Assembly: GCF_014493765.1 (NCBI RefSeq)
Contig: NZ_JACTVJ010000006.1
Span: 62,001-126,000 of the forward strand
Length of the DNA stretch: 64,000 nt
Origin: Streptomyces polyasparticus
GTDB lineage: Bacteria > Actinomycetota > Actinomycetes > Streptomycetales > Streptomycetaceae
Direction of reading: 5' to 3'
Part shown: positions 1-9,006 of the stretch, piece by piece
How positions within the stretch are numbered: position 1 is the stretch's first letter
Layout: the number at the start of each line of letters is the position of its first letter
Position numbers and translations under genes: made by a program
The notes under the pieces: generated by a model
The model's input: only the letters and a program-made list of their open reading frames with translations
Databases searched by the model: none
Told to the model about the DNA's origin: nothing

Positions 1-276
1 ATCGGTTCGGTCGCGGCGGCCCTCGACGTACGGGACGGGGTGGTGCAGGACGTCAGGCTGGCGTACGGCGCCGTCGCGTCCCGGCCGTGGCGTGCGCGGG
101 CCGCGGAGGCCGCGCTGCTCGGCGCCCCCGCCGCGGCCGCCTCCTTCGCGGCGGCCGCGGACGCCGAGCTCGCCGCCGCCGTGCCGCTCGCGGACAACGC
201 GTACAAGGTGACGCTCCTTCGCAACCTGACGATCGCGGTGCTCACCGAACTCCAGCAGGAGGGAACGGCCCGATGA
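1..276 (+). CDS. Xanthine dehydrogenase-family FAD-binding subunit, C-terminal fragment
   Basis: The reading frame is open from the first base of the window and ends at 276, so only the last 91 residues are present. The fragment (LRNLTIAVLTEL near the end, VRLAYGAVASRPWRA earlier) resembles the C-terminal domain of the flavoprotein subunit of xanthine/CO dehydrogenases, which passes electrons from the Mo site and Fe-S clusters to FAD. Its TGA overlaps the ATG of the Mo-subunit gene, so the two are translationally coupled. The assignment rests on this context plus the short tail. The Fe-S subunit gene would be expected outside the window or just upstream. Confidence 0.75.
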   Translation: MGSVAAALDVRDGVVQDVRLAYGAVASRPWRARAAEAALLGAPAAAASFAAAADAELAAAVPLADNAYKVTLLRNLTIAVLTELQQEGTAR

Positions 277-2393
277 CCACCACGCTGCCCACCACCACCG
301 CGTTCGGTACCTCCCGTACCCGCGTCGAAGGCCGCGAGAAGGTCACCGGCGCCGCACGCTACACCGGCGACATCCCGCTCACCGGGCTCGCCCACGGCAG
401 CCTGGTGCTCTCCACGATCGCGCGGGGCCGCATCCGGGCGATCGACGACGCCGCCGTCCGCGCGATGCCCGGCGTCCTGGCCGCGCTGCACCACCTCAAC
501 GCCCCACGCGTGGACGGCGATTACGCCAGTCTCATGGGCATGGCCCCGGACCCCACGGTGCGGGCCTTCCAGGACGACCGGGTGCCGCACTGGGGCTGGC
601 CCGTCGCGCTCGTCGTGGCTGAGACGCCCGAACAGGCGCGGGCGGGGGCCGACGCGCTGGTCGTCGAGTACGCGGCCGAGGCGCATGACACGGCTTTCTC
701 TGCGGAGCGCGCGGACGCGTACGGCGTGGACGGCGTCGTGCCCGCGACCCTCGCCAAGGGAGACGAGGACGCCGGGCTCGCGGCCTCCGCCGTGGTGGTC
801 GACGCCTCGTATACGACGCCGGAAGAGCACCACAACCCGATGGAGCCGCACGCCGCCACCGCGTACTGGCAGGACGGCCGCCTGGAGGTCCTGGACTCCA
901 ATCAGGGCGCGAGCTGGGTCGCCGAGGACCTGGCCAAGGCCTTCGGCCTGGCCCCGGGCCTGGTGCGGGTGCGCTCCGAGCACGTCGGCGGAGGCTTCGG
1001 ATCCAAGGGCGTACGGGTGCATCAGATCGCGGCCGTGATGGCGGCCACCGAGCTGCGGCGGCCGGTGCGGGTGGCGATGACCCGCCGGCAGATGTTCAGC
1101 CTGGCCGGCTACCGCAGCCCCACGGCGCAGCGGGTACGGCTCGGCGCGGACCCCGACGGGCGGCTGCGGGTGCTGTCGCACGGTTCGGTGAGTCAGACTT
1201 CGAGTGTGTACGAGTTCGTGGAGCCGGCGGCGGCCGCGGGCCGTGTCCTGTACGACGCGGACGCGCACCGCACGAGCGCCCGGGTGGTCCGCCTGGACGT
1301 GCCCACGCCGACGTCGATGCGCGCGCCCGGCATGGCGCCCGGCTCCTTCGCGCTCGAATCCGCGCTCGACGAGCTGGCCGAGCGCTGCGGGACCGACCCG
1401 GTCGCGCTGCGGCTGCGCAACGAGCCCGCGGCGGGTCCGCTGAGCGGGCTGCCGTTCGCCGGGCGGAATCTGCTCGCGTGCTTCGAGGAGGGTGCCCGGC
1501 GGTTCGGCTGGGCGGACCGCGATCCGCGTCCGCGGGTACGGCGCGAGGGGCGCTGGCTGCTCGGGACGGGGACGGCCGCGGCCACGTTCCATGCCTTCGC
1601 GGTGCCGTCCACGGCGGCGGTGACGGCCTGGGCGGACGGCACGTTCACGGTACGGATCGCCGCGGCCGACATCGGTACGGGGTCGCGGACAGCGCTCCAG
1701 ATCGTGGCGGCCGATGCGCTGCGGGTCGCGCCCGAGCAGGTCGACGTCCGGATCGGGGACAGTGCGTTCGGGCCCGCTTGGCTCGCGGGCGGCTCGGCCG
1801 GCACCAGCTCCTGGGCCTGGGCGATCACTCCGGCGGCCGAGGAGCTGCGCGAGCGACTCGCACTCGGCGCGGACATCCCCGCGGACGGCCTGACGGTCCG
1901 CTCGGACAGCACGGCCGCGCTCGCCGGACAGGAACCGGCCGAACGGCACTCCTACGGCGCCCAGTTCGCCGAGGTCGCCGTGGATCCCGGGACCGGTGAG
2001 GTGCGGGTGCGGCGGATGCTCGGGATGTTCGCGGCCGGCCGGATCGTCAACCCGCTGACCGCACGCAACCAGTTGGTGGGCGGCATGGTCTGGGGCGTCT
2101 CCATGGCCCTGCACGAGGAAGCGGTACGCGACCGGGCCTCGGGCGCTCTCGTCGGCGCCGACCTCGCGGGCTACCACGTCGCCTCGCACGCCGATGTGGC
2201 GCACATCGAGGCCGACTGGGTGGACGACCCCATGCCCGGCGATCCGATCGGGATCAAGGGCGTCGGAGAGATCGGCGTCGTCGGTGCGGCCGCGGCGATC
2301 GCCAACGCCGTATGGCATGCGACCGGCGTACGGCACCGGCAGCTGCCGATCCGTCCGGACCGGGTCATCGCCGGGGAGTCCCCCGATGCTTGA
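273..2393 (+). CDS. Xanthine dehydrogenase-family molybdopterin-binding subunit
   Basis: This 706-residue protein is the large catalytic subunit that binds Mo-pterin cytosine dinucleotide and hydroxylates purines or related heterocycles or aldehydes; the substrate cannot be told from sequence. Visible family features are the N-terminal REKVTGAARYTGDI segment, the glycine-rich VGGGFGSKG motif around residue 240, SMRAPGMAPGSFA (the usual RAPG motif) and the C-terminal GIKGVGEIGVVGA loop carrying the conserved active-site Glu. The ATG at 273 overlaps the upstream stop (ATGA), which fixes the start. Its stop overlaps the ATG of the XdhC gene. Length is normal for bacterial three-subunit enzymes. 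Purine catabolism is the likeliest role. Confidence 0.88.
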   Translation: MTTTLPTTTAFGTSRTRVEGREKVTGAARYTGDIPLTGLAHGSLVLSTIARGRIRAIDDAAVRAMPGVLAALHHLNAPRVDGDYASLMGMAPDPTVRAFQDDRVPHWGWPVALVVAETPEQARAGADALVVEYAAEAHDTAFSAERADAYGVDGVVPATLAKGDEDAGLAASAVVVDASYTTPEEHHNPMEPHAATAYWQDGRLEVLDSNQGASWVAEDLAKAFGLAPGLVRVRSEHVGGGFGSKGVRVHQIAAVMAATELRRPVRVAMTRRQMFSLAGYRSPTAQRVRLGADPDGRLRVLSHGSVSQTSSVYEFVEPAAAAGRVLYDADAHRTSARVVRLDVPTPTSMRAPGMAPGSFALESALDELAERCGTDPVALRLRNEPAAGPLSGLPFAGRNLLACFEEGARRFGWADRDPRPRVRREGRWLLGTGTAAATFHAFAVPSTAAVTAWADGTFTVRIAAADIGTGSRTALQIVAADALRVAPEQVDVRIGDSAFGPAWLAGGSAGTSSWAWAITPAAEELRERLALGADIPADGLTVRSDSTAALAGQEPAERHSYGAQFAEVAVDPGTGEVRVRRMLGMFAAGRIVNPLTARNQLVGGMVWGVSMALHEEAVRDRASGALVGADLAGYHVASHADVAHIEADWVDDPMPGDPIGIKGVGEIGVVGAAAAIANAVWHATGVRHRQLPIRPDRVIAGESPDA

Positions 2394-3513
2394 CATCGCC
2401 GCCGACCTGAACCGGTGGCTGTCCGAGGGCCGGGCCTTCGCCGTCGCCACGGTCGTCGGCGCGAGCGGCAGCGCGCCGCGCGGTCCGGGCGCGGCCCTCG
2501 CCGTGGACGCCGAGGGCACGGTCGTCGGCTCGGTCTCCGGCGGGTGCGTCGAGGGCGCCGTCTACGAGCTGTGCGCACAGGCCCTGGCGGACGGCGTGCC
2601 CGTGCTCGAACGGTTCGGGTACAGCGACGAGGAGGCCTTCGCGGTGGGGCTCACCTGCGGTGGGGTGATCGACATTCTGGTCACACCGGTGGGTGCCGAC
2701 TCCGGTCAACGCTCCCTGTACGGCAAGGCTGTTGAGGCCGCCGTACAGGGGGAGGGGGTCGCGCTCGCACGCGTGGTGCGGGGGCCGGTCGAGGTGGTGG
2801 GGCGGGCGTTGGTGGTGCGGGCGGATGGGTCGTACGAGGGGAGCCTGTCGGGATCGCCGTCGGATCCGCCGTCGGATCCGCTCGCGTCGGCGCCGGCCGG
2901 GACGCTCGCCGAGGAGGCGAAGGCGCTGCTCGACGGCGGCCGCACCGGCACCGTGGAACTGTCCGAGGACGGTTCGCGGTGCCCGGGCGGGCTCCACGTG
3001 TTCGTGGAGTCGAGCCTGCCGCCGCCGCGGATGATCGTCTTCGGGTCGATCGACTTCGCGGCGGCACTGGTCAGGGCGGGCAAGTTCCTCGGCTATCACG
3101 TGACGGTGTGCGACGCCCGTGAGGTCTTCACCACGCGGGCCCGCTTCCCCGAGGCGGACGAGATCGTGGTCGAGTGGCCGCACCGGTATCTGGCCCGCAC
3201 CTCCGTCGACGCGCGCACGGTGCTGTGCGTCCTGACCCACGACCCCAAGTTCGATGTGCCGCTCCTGGAGCTGGCGTTGCGGCTGCCGGTCGCCTATGTC
3301 GGGGCGATGGGCTCGCTGCGTACCCATGAGGACCGCAACCGGCGGCTGCGGGAAGCGGGCGTCGGGGAGGCCGAGTTGGGGCGGCTGAGGTCGCCGATCG
3401 GGCTCGACCTCGGGGGACGTACGCCCGAGGAGGTCGCGGTCTCGATCGTGGCGGAGACGGTGGCGGTGCGGTACGGGAGGGGTGGCGGGCCGATGAGTTC
3501 GGGGCTCGGCTGA
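2386..3513 (+). CDS. XdhC/CoxI-family molybdenum cofactor maturation factor
   Basis: A 375-residue XdhC-type protein. This family binds molybdenum cofactor, promotes its sulfuration and inserts it into the partner dehydrogenase. The N-terminal XdhC/CoxI domain shows ATVVGASGSAPRGPGA and GSVSGGCVEGAVYE (residues about 20-65); the C-terminal XdhC Rossmann domain shows MIVFGSIDFAAALVRAGKFLG and YVGAMGSLRTHEDR. The ATG at 2386 overlaps the Mo-subunit stop by 8 nt. A Ser/Pro/Asp-rich linker (about residues 147-160) comes from a short duplicated GGATCCG-containing DNA stretch near 2865-2882 and is probably a flexible hinge. It is the last gene of the operon. Confidence 0.87.
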   Translation: MLDIAADLNRWLSEGRAFAVATVVGASGSAPRGPGAALAVDAEGTVVGSVSGGCVEGAVYELCAQALADGVPVLERFGYSDEEAFAVGLTCGGVIDILVTPVGADSGQRSLYGKAVEAAVQGEGVALARVVRGPVEVVGRALVVRADGSYEGSLSGSPSDPPSDPLASAPAGTLAEEAKALLDGGRTGTVELSEDGSRCPGGLHVFVESSLPPPRMIVFGSIDFAAALVRAGKFLGYHVTVCDAREVFTTRARFPEADEIVVEWPHRYLARTSVDARTVLCVLTHDPKFDVPLLELALRLPVAYVGAMGSLRTHEDRNRRLREAGVGEAELGRLRSPIGLDLGGRTPEEVAVSIVAETVAVRYGRGGGPMSSGLG

Positions 3514-3530
3514 GGGCGGTGGGCTCCTGG

Positions 3531-4175
3531 CTACTTTCGCTTGCGACTCGTATGGCGACTCGTATGGCGACTCGTGTTACGGCTCGTACGAGGATCTTCC
3601 GCAGCCGGATCAGGCCTTCCGTACCACCAGAAGCGGCGCCGGCGCGGTGGGTGGATCGAGCGGGAGAGCCGGCGGCCGATCAGGAGATAACCGAGCAGCG
3701 CCCCACCGGTGTTGAGCAGGACGTCGTCGATGTCGAAGGCGCGGCCGGTGATCACCGCGCCCTGCACCACCTCGACCGCCAGCATGACCAGGGTGGTCAG
3801 GGCGAGAACCCGCAGGATGCCGCGGGCTCCTGGGGCCACCAGCGGCAGCAGGACACCGAAGGGGACTCCGAGGAGGATGTTGCCGCCGAGCTGTTTGACG
3901 GTGTCGCGAAACGCGGGCTGTGCGAGATAGTCGCGAATCGAGTCGCCCGGGCGCAGGTTGGTGTGCGTGAGCGGTACCGAGGCGGAGGACGGCTGCAGGG
4001 TGAGCCGGGCGAGCACCACGCCGAACGCCACCATCGCGGCGCAAGCGAGCAGCATCACCAGGGCGCGGACAAGCCAGGGGACAGGGGCGCGCGGCGGCGC
4101 GACGGGTCGCTCTCGTCGACCGCGGATGCGGCCCCCGGTCTTTCGGGTGGCGCGCCGGACGGTGGACTGCGCCAT
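3531..4175 (-). CDS. VanZ-family membrane protein
   Basis: A 214-residue protein with a basic N-terminus, about four to five hydrophobic segments (first RALVMLLACAAMVAFGVVLA) and the VanZ signature around LGGNILLGVPFGVLLPL, EVVQGAVITGRAFDIDDVLLNTGG. VanZ proteins sit in the membrane; apart from low-level teicoplanin resistance for the founding member, their role is unknown. The ATG at 4175 is chosen over upstream starts because a GGAG precedes it by about 10 nt and the conserved part begins just after. The C-terminus ends in a repeated Thr-Ser-Arg-His tail encoded by 12-bp DNA repeats. It is convergent with the XdhC gene, 17 nt away. Confidence 0.82.
   Translation of the reverse strand: MAQSTVRRATRKTGGRIRGRRERPVAPPRAPVPWLVRALVMLLACAAMVAFGVVLARLTLQPSSASVPLTHTNLRPGDSIRDYLAQPAFRDTVKQLGGNILLGVPFGVLLPLVAPGARGILRVLALTTLVMLAVEVVQGAVITGRAFDIDDVLLNTGGALLGYLLIGRRLSRSIHPPRRRRFWWYGRPDPAAEDPRTSRNTSRHTSRHTSRKRK
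3543..3590. repeat. 12-bp tandem repeat inside the VanZ 3' end
   Basis: Units at 3543 and 3555 are identical (gcgactcgtatg); those at 3567 and 3579 are degenerate. The period is a multiple of three, so copy-number change only lengthens or shortens the Thr-Ser-Arg-His tail of the VanZ protein. Confidence 0.85.
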
Positions 4176-4486
4176 CACTGCTCTCCGGAGGTGGCGGGCG
4201 GGCAGGGGATCCCGGGTGCCGGGGCGGGCAGGAACTCCCGGGTGTGCGAGCGGGAAGAACTTCCGTGTACCCGGGTGGAGTTGAGGCAATCGGTCCGTGG
4301 CGGCGCATCTCGCGCCCACGGGCGCACGCCGTCCGTCGGCGGGCGCCTCTGCGCAGGATGTGCGCCCCCTCCCGGGGGTTCGCGGCCCGCGTGCCCGGGA
4401 GATAGGTCTGAAGGTGCGCGCAACCGCGCCCTCCGCACGATCGGGCGGACCGGCCTTGAGCGAACTTGAGTGAAGGGGAGATCCCC
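4176..4486. other. Intergenic region without a recognisable gene
   Basis: These 311 bases lie between the divergent VanZ gene and the gene at 4487 and must hold both promoters. Open frames here lack a ribosome-binding site and conserved features. The only structure seen is a loose repetition of cccgggtg-type motifs near 4210-4275. Confidence 0.5.
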
Positions 4487-4939
4487 ATGGCGTCCTACGA
4501 CACCGGGCGGCTGACTGCGATCGTCAAGATCCTCGACCACGCGGGTACTCAACTGCGGCTGGCAGCACGGGAGCAGGGGATTCTCGTGACCGGGCCCCTG
4601 TCCTGCCAGCCGGCCGACGCCCAGGATCTGTCGGGCATCACCTCACTGCTCGCGGTGGTGGAGCGGGCCTCGGGCGGTGTGCGGCGCGCGCTGGCACACC
4701 TGCGGGCGGGCGACACGGGACAGGCCCAACTGGCCCTGGAGGCGGCGGGGACCGGCCCGCGCCTCGACGCCCTGCCGCTTGCCGCACTGCCGCGGCCGCT
4801 GCCCGGCCGGGTCACCGCGGCCCTGCAACTGATGCGCGGCATCTCGGGCTTCTTCGCGGCGGACACGGAGGAATTCCTCGTGCGCCAGCTCAGTCCGGCG
4901 GGACGGGTGACGGGGCGAGTGGCGGCAGGGGTCGGCTGA
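4487..4939 (+). CDS. Conserved actinobacterial protein of unknown function
   Basis: A 150-residue soluble, Leu/Ala-rich and probably mostly helical protein that I do not recognise. The ATG at 4487 is preferred to the TTG at 4466 because AAGGGGAG lies at the right distance. There is no signal peptide and no membrane segment. The middle (residues about 50-90, LLAVVERASGGVRRALAHLR) looks like an amphipathic helical bundle. Codon use is as in the neighbours, which supports a real gene. It stands alone, 99 nt before the DUF1206 gene. Function is unknown. Confidence 0.68.
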   Translation: MASYDTGRLTAIVKILDHAGTQLRLAAREQGILVTGPLSCQPADAQDLSGITSLLAVVERASGGVRRALAHLRAGDTGQAQLALEAAGTGPRLDALPLAALPRPLPGRVTAALQLMRGISGFFAADTEEFLVRQLSPAGRVTGRVAAGVG

Positions 4940-5038
4940 GGCCGGCCGGATGGCCGAGCCCTGCCGTATATCGGCCAAGGCCTGTCGGATGGATCACGCC
5001 GGAGTGTAAATACGGCAGGCCGGGCTATCCGTCCCGCC

Positions 5039-5860
5039 ATGGTGGAACTCTCCCGCCGGGCCCGCCGCTTGGGCCGCCGCGCGGACAACAGCGACTGGGT
5101 GGACCGGGCGGCCGGCCTCGGGCTGATCGCCTACGGCGTGGTGCACCTGGTGGTGGGCTGGCTCGCCGTGCAGCTGGCGGTCGGTGACCACTCGGGCGAG
5201 GCCTCGCCGACCGGAGCCATCGGCGAGCTGGCGGACCGGCCGTACGGAGCGGTGATCGTGTGGGCCACCGCGGTGGGCCTGTACCTCCTGGTGATCTGGC
5301 AGCTGATCGAGGCCGCGGCCGGGCACCGGTTCGCGCGCAGGCGGACGTGGAAGCGCCTCCTGTCGGGCTGCAAGGCGATCGTGTACGGCGCTCTGGGCAC
5401 CAGTGCGCTCAAGGTGGCGCTCGGTTCGGGGGCGCAGGGGAACGAGCGGAAGACCGACGACGCGACGGCCCGTCTGATGGATCTGCCGGCCGGCCAGGCG
5501 CTCGTCGCCGCGGTCGGCGCGGTGATCATAGGGATCGGTGTGAACCTGCTTCGTCTGGGGTTCACCGACAAGTTCCTGAAGTCCTTCGACGGCAAGGGCC
5601 GGTCCGGCACCACCGGCACCGCGTACACCTGGCTGGGGCGCGTGGGGCATGTGGCGAAGGGCCTGGCGCTGTGTATGGTCGGTGTGCTGTTCGGCTGGGC
5701 GGCGCTCACCCACGACCCCGACCGCTCGGGCGGCCTCGACGCCGCGCTGCGCGAGGTCCTGAGCCAACCGTTCGGACCGGCCCTCCTGACGGTGATCGGG
5801 CTCGGGTTCTGCTGCTACGGGCTGTACTGCTTCGCCTGGGCGCGGCACTTGGACCGTTAG
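5039..5860 (+). CDS. DUF1206 membrane protein
   Basis: A 273-residue integral membrane protein built of three similar units of about 85 residues, each with a pair of hydrophobic helices. Examples are GLIAYGVVHLVVGWLAVQLA, then the CKAIVYGALGTSALKVALG region, and VAKGLALCMVGVLFGWAALT. This three-fold duplication is the DUF1206 pattern. Charged loops lie between units (GNERKTDDATARLMD). The function is unknown; DUF1206 proteins are common in actinobacteria. Its 3' end faces the racemase gene, 30 nt away. Confidence 0.82.
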   Translation: MVELSRRARRLGRRADNSDWVDRAAGLGLIAYGVVHLVVGWLAVQLAVGDHSGEASPTGAIGELADRPYGAVIVWATAVGLYLLVIWQLIEAAAGHRFARRRTWKRLLSGCKAIVYGALGTSALKVALGSGAQGNERKTDDATARLMDLPAGQALVAAVGAVIIGIGVNLLRLGFTDKFLKSFDGKGRSGTTGTAYTWLGRVGHVAKGLALCMVGVLFGWAALTHDPDRSGGLDAALREVLSQPFGPALLTVIGLGFCCYGLYCFAWARHLDR

Positions 5861-5890
5861 GGCGATGGCGGGGCGGGCCGGGTTCTCGCT

Positions 5891-6586
5891 TCAGCTGCCG
5901 GACAACGCCAGATCCACCGCAGCCTGCGCATGCAGGCGTGCCGTTGGGAAGACGGGGACGGGGCTGTGCTCGGGGCCGATGAGCAGCTCGATCTCGGTGC
6001 AGCCCAGGACGACCCCCTCCGCGCCCTCCCCGACGAGCCGGTCGATGACGGCCCGGTACGCGGTGCGGGACTCCTCCCGTACGACGCCCAGGCAGAGCTC
6101 CTCGTAGATGACACGGTGCACGAGCGCGCGCTCCTCGGGGCCGGGCACAAGGACGTCGAGCCCGTGGGCGGCGAGGCGGCCGCGGTAGAAGTCCTGCTCC
6201 ATCGTGAACGCCGTGCCGCGCAGGCCCACGCGGCGCATTCCGGCCGAAGTGACCGCGTCCGCCGTCGTGTCGGCGAGGTGGACCAGCGGAACCGGGATCG
6301 CCTCCTGCACCGCGTCCGCGACCTTGTGCATCGTGTTGGTGCAGATCAGGACCATGTCCGCGCCCGCGGCCACCACACTGCGCCCGGCGTCCGCGAGGAT
6401 CTTTCCGGCCGCGTCCCACGCGCCGGCCACCTGGAGCTCCTCGATCTCCGCGAAATCCACGGAGTACAGCACGCAGCGCGCGGAGTGCAGCCCGCCCAGG
6501 CGTTCGCGGGTGAACTCGTTGAGCAGTCGGTAGTACTCGGCGCTCGACTCCCAGCTCATCCCGCCGATCAGCCCGATGGTCTTCAT
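5891..6586 (-). CDS. Aspartate/glutamate racemase family protein
   Basis: A 231-residue cofactor-independent amino-acid racemase of the Asp/Glu family, which interconverts L- and D-amino acids with two active-site cysteines. Visible features are the start KTIGLIGGMSWESSAEYYR, the first catalytic region MVLICTNTMHKVAD (Cys) and the second GVVLGCTEIELLI (Cys). Length and motifs fit the aspartate racemase/YgeA subgroup. It is divergent from the D-aminopeptidase operon across a 240-bp region, which suggests a shared role in D-amino-acid metabolism, either supply of D-Asp/D-Glu or the reverse reaction in catabolism. Confidence 0.87.
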   Translation of the reverse strand: MKTIGLIGGMSWESSAEYYRLLNEFTRERLGGLHSARCVLYSVDFAEIEELQVAGAWDAAGKILADAGRSVVAAGADMVLICTNTMHKVADAVQEAIPVPLVHLADTTADAVTSAGMRRVGLRGTAFTMEQDFYRGRLAAHGLDVLVPGPEERALVHRVIYEELCLGVVREESRTAYRAVIDRLVGEGAEGVVLGCTEIELLIGPEHSPVPVFPTARLHAQAAVDLALSGS

Positions 6587-6744
6587 ACCCGTGCCTCCTG
6601 CTGCCGGTCGCCGCCCATGCCGCGGTCAGTGCACGTGCCGGCGCCACTGTCCTTGTCGCGGTCACTGTCCTTGCTGCCGTCACTGTGCCGCATAAGCGAA
6701 TCTTTGCCCTGCTGCAGGGTGTTGCCGAGGTGCCTGGCAACCCC

Positions 6745-6786
6745 TGTGGAAAAGCCAGAGGTCCAGTCCAGCGACAGTTATCCACA
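6745..6786. promoter_or_regulatory. Two DnaA-box-like 9-mers
   Basis: tgtggaaaa at 6745-6753 is the complement of TTTTCCACA, and ttatccaca at 6778-6786 is an exact match to the classical DnaA box. They point inward, 24 nt apart, just upstream of the D-aminopeptidase start. There is no cluster of further boxes, so this is not an origin; it could be a DnaA-titration or regulatory site, or chance. Confidence 0.4.
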
Positions 6787-6826
6787 GCTCTGGTTCCGCC
6801 TCGGCGCAACGCGTACGGTCTTCCGC

Positions 6827-7660
6827 ATGAAGATCCTCATCAGCGCCGACATGGAAGGCGCCACCGGTGTGACCTGGCCTGCCGACGTGCTGCCGGGCCA
6901 TCCGCAGTGGGAGCGCTGCCGCTCCATGTTCACGTCCGATGTGAACGCCGCGGTGCTCGGCTTCTTCGACGGCGGCGCCGATGAAGTCCTGATCAATGAG
7001 GCGCATTGGTCGATGCGCAATCTGCTCCTCGAACAGCTCGACGACCGGGCCGAGATGCTCACCGGACGGCACAAGTCCCTGAGCATGGTCGAGGGCGTGC
7101 AGCACGGCGACGTGGACGGCATCGCCTTCGTCGGCTACCACACGGGCGCGGGTACGGAAGGGGTGCTCGCGCACACGTATCTGGCCAACTCCATCACCGG
7201 CGTGTGGGTCAATGACGTGCGGGCGAGCGAGGGCCTGCTCAACTCCCATGTGGTGGCCGAGTTCGGTGTCCCGGTGGTCCTGGTCACGGGCGACGATCTG
7301 ACCTGCGAGGACGCCCTCGGCTATGCGCCGGGCGCGCTGAAGGTCGCGGTGAAGGATCATGTGTCGCGGTATGCGGCGGTGTGCCGCACCCCGGCCCGTA
7401 CCGCCGCCGACATCCGGGCCGCCGCGAAGGAGGCGGCCGCCCTGGCGGTGCGTCATGAGCCGGTGCGGGGCGGGCCGTTCACCGTGGAGCTCGAGTTCGA
7501 CGCGGATCATCTGGCGGGGGCCGCCACCGTCGTACCGGGGGTCGAGCGGTCCGGCGAGCGGAGAGTGGCATACACCAGTCCGACCATGTATGAGGGGATT
7601 CGTACGTTCAAGGCGGTCACCACGGTCGTCTCCGCCGCGGTCGAGGAGCAATATGGCTGA
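6827..7660 (+). CDS. dppA: M55 family D-aminopeptidase (DppA-type)
   Basis: A 277-residue zinc peptidase that removes N-terminal D-residues (D-Ala-D-Ala type substrates in Bacillus DppA). The known metal and catalytic residues can be placed: Asp8 and Glu10 in SADMEG, His60 in NEAHWSM, His105 in GYHTGAG, His116 in LAHTYL and Glu135 in RASEG, matching the B. subtilis enzyme within two positions. The ATG at 6827 gives exactly this register. Its stop overlaps the ATG of the M20 peptidase gene by 8 nt. It is the first gene of a four-peptidase operon and probably works in the cytosol on cell-wall-derived or D-peptides. Confidence 0.92.
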   Translation: MKILISADMEGATGVTWPADVLPGHPQWERCRSMFTSDVNAAVLGFFDGGADEVLINEAHWSMRNLLLEQLDDRAEMLTGRHKSLSMVEGVQHGDVDGIAFVGYHTGAGTEGVLAHTYLANSITGVWVNDVRASEGLLNSHVVAEFGVPVVLVTGDDLTCEDALGYAPGALKVAVKDHVSRYAAVCRTPARTAADIRAAAKEAAALAVRHEPVRGGPFTVELEFDADHLAGAATVVPGVERSGERRVAYTSPTMYEGIRTFKAVTTVVSAAVEEQYG

Positions 7661-9002
7661 GCAGAGCACGCAGCAGACGGACAGCGAGGTCGATGCGACC
7701 GGGCTCGACGAGGTGGTCGGGTTCACCTCCGACCTGATCCGCATCGACACCACCAACCGGGGCGGCGGCGACTGCCGCGAGCGGCCCGCCGCGGAGTACG
7801 CGGCGGAGCAACTGGCGGGCGCCGGGCTCGAACCGGCCCTCCTGGAGCGCACGACCGGGCGCGCCAATGTCGTGGCACGGATCGAGGGCACCGATCCCTC
7901 GGCCGACGCGCTTCTCGTGCACGGTCATCTGGACGTCGTGCCGGCCGAGGCCAAGGACTGGCAGGTGGACCCCTTCTCCGGGGAGATCCGCGACGGGGTC
8001 GTCTGGGGTCGTGGTGCGATCGACATGAAGAACATGGACGCGATGATCCTTGCGGTCGTCCGCTCCTGGGCCCGCCAGGGCATCCGCCCCCGGCGCGATC
8101 TCGTGATCGCCTTCACCGCCGACGAGGAGGCCAGCGCCGAGGACGGCTCCGGCTATCTCGCCGACCGGCATGCGGGACTCTTCGAGGGCTGTACGGAAGG
8201 CATCAGCGAATCCGGGGCGTTCACGTTCCACGCGGCCCCCGGGATGGCGCTTTATCCGATCGCGGCAGGGGAGCGGGGCACCGGCTGGCTGAAGCTCACC
8301 GCCCGGGGCCGGGCGGGCCACGGCTCCAAGGTGAACCGGGCCAATGCGGTCACCCATCTCGCCCAGGCCATTGCCCGGATCGGCGAGCACCAGTGGCCGG
8401 TGCGGCTGACGCCGACGGTACGGGCCGCGCTGAGCGAACTGGCCCGGCTGCACGGCGTCGAGACCGACGTCCACGCACCGGACTTCGACGTGGACGCCCT
8501 GCTCGGCAAGCTGGGCCGGGCCGCCGCTCTGGTGGAGCCGACCGTACGCAACAGCGCCAACCCGACGATGCTGCAGGCCGGATACAAGGTCAATGTGATC
8601 CCGGGCGAGGCCGTGGCCTATGTGGACGGGCGCTATCTGCCCGGCGGCGAGGAGGAGTTCAGGGCCACGCTCGACGAACTCACCGGACCCCATGTGGACT
8701 GGGAGTTCCACCACCGCGAGGTCGCGCTCGAAGCACCGGTCGACTCCGCCACGTACCGGAAAATGCGCGCGGCTCTCGAGGAATTCGAACCGGAAGGGCA
8801 TGTCGTTCCGTACTGCATGTCAGGAGGGACGGACGCCAAGCAGTTCTCCCGCCTCGGCATCACGGGGTATGGCTTCTCGCCCCTCAAGCTGCCGGAGGAC
8901 TACGACTATGCGGCGATGTTCCACGGCGTCGACGAACGGGTGCCCGTAGAGGCGCTGCACTTCGGCGCACGGGTGCTGAGCCGCTTTCTGCGAACGGCTT
9001 AG
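7653..9002 (+). CDS. M20 family metallopeptidase/deacylase
   Basis: A 449-residue dinuclear zinc hydrolase. The ligand motifs are complete: HGHLDVVP (His90/92, Asp94), GRGAIDMKN (Asp124) and FTADEEAS (catalytic Glu158, ligand Glu159), with the dimerisation-domain RGRAGHGS and the C-terminal SGGTDAKQFS region. No signal peptide is seen, so it is cytosolic. The family covers aminoacylases, dipeptidases and carboxypeptidases, so the substrate is not fixed; in this operon a dipeptide or N-acyl amino acid is likely. It is coupled to dppA by overlap and followed after 4 nt by the S9 peptidase. Confidence 0.9.
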   Translation: MAEQSTQQTDSEVDATGLDEVVGFTSDLIRIDTTNRGGGDCRERPAAEYAAEQLAGAGLEPALLERTTGRANVVARIEGTDPSADALLVHGHLDVVPAEAKDWQVDPFSGEIRDGVVWGRGAIDMKNMDAMILAVVRSWARQGIRPRRDLVIAFTADEEASAEDGSGYLADRHAGLFEGCTEGISESGAFTFHAAPGMALYPIAAGERGTGWLKLTARGRAGHGSKVNRANAVTHLAQAIARIGEHQWPVRLTPTVRAALSELARLHGVETDVHAPDFDVDALLGKLGRAAALVEPTVRNSANPTMLQAGYKVNVIPGEAVAYVDGRYLPGGEEEFRATLDELTGPHVDWEFHHREVALEAPVDSATYRKMRAALEEFEPEGHVVPYCMSGGTDAKQFSRLGITGYGFSPLKLPEDYDYAAMFHGVDERVPVEALHFGARVLSRFLRTA

Positions 9003-9006
9003 CGGG

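Noticed and set aside
6745-6786. Replication origin
   Set aside because: Only two DnaA-like sites, no AT-rich unwinding region and no dnaA/dnaN genes.
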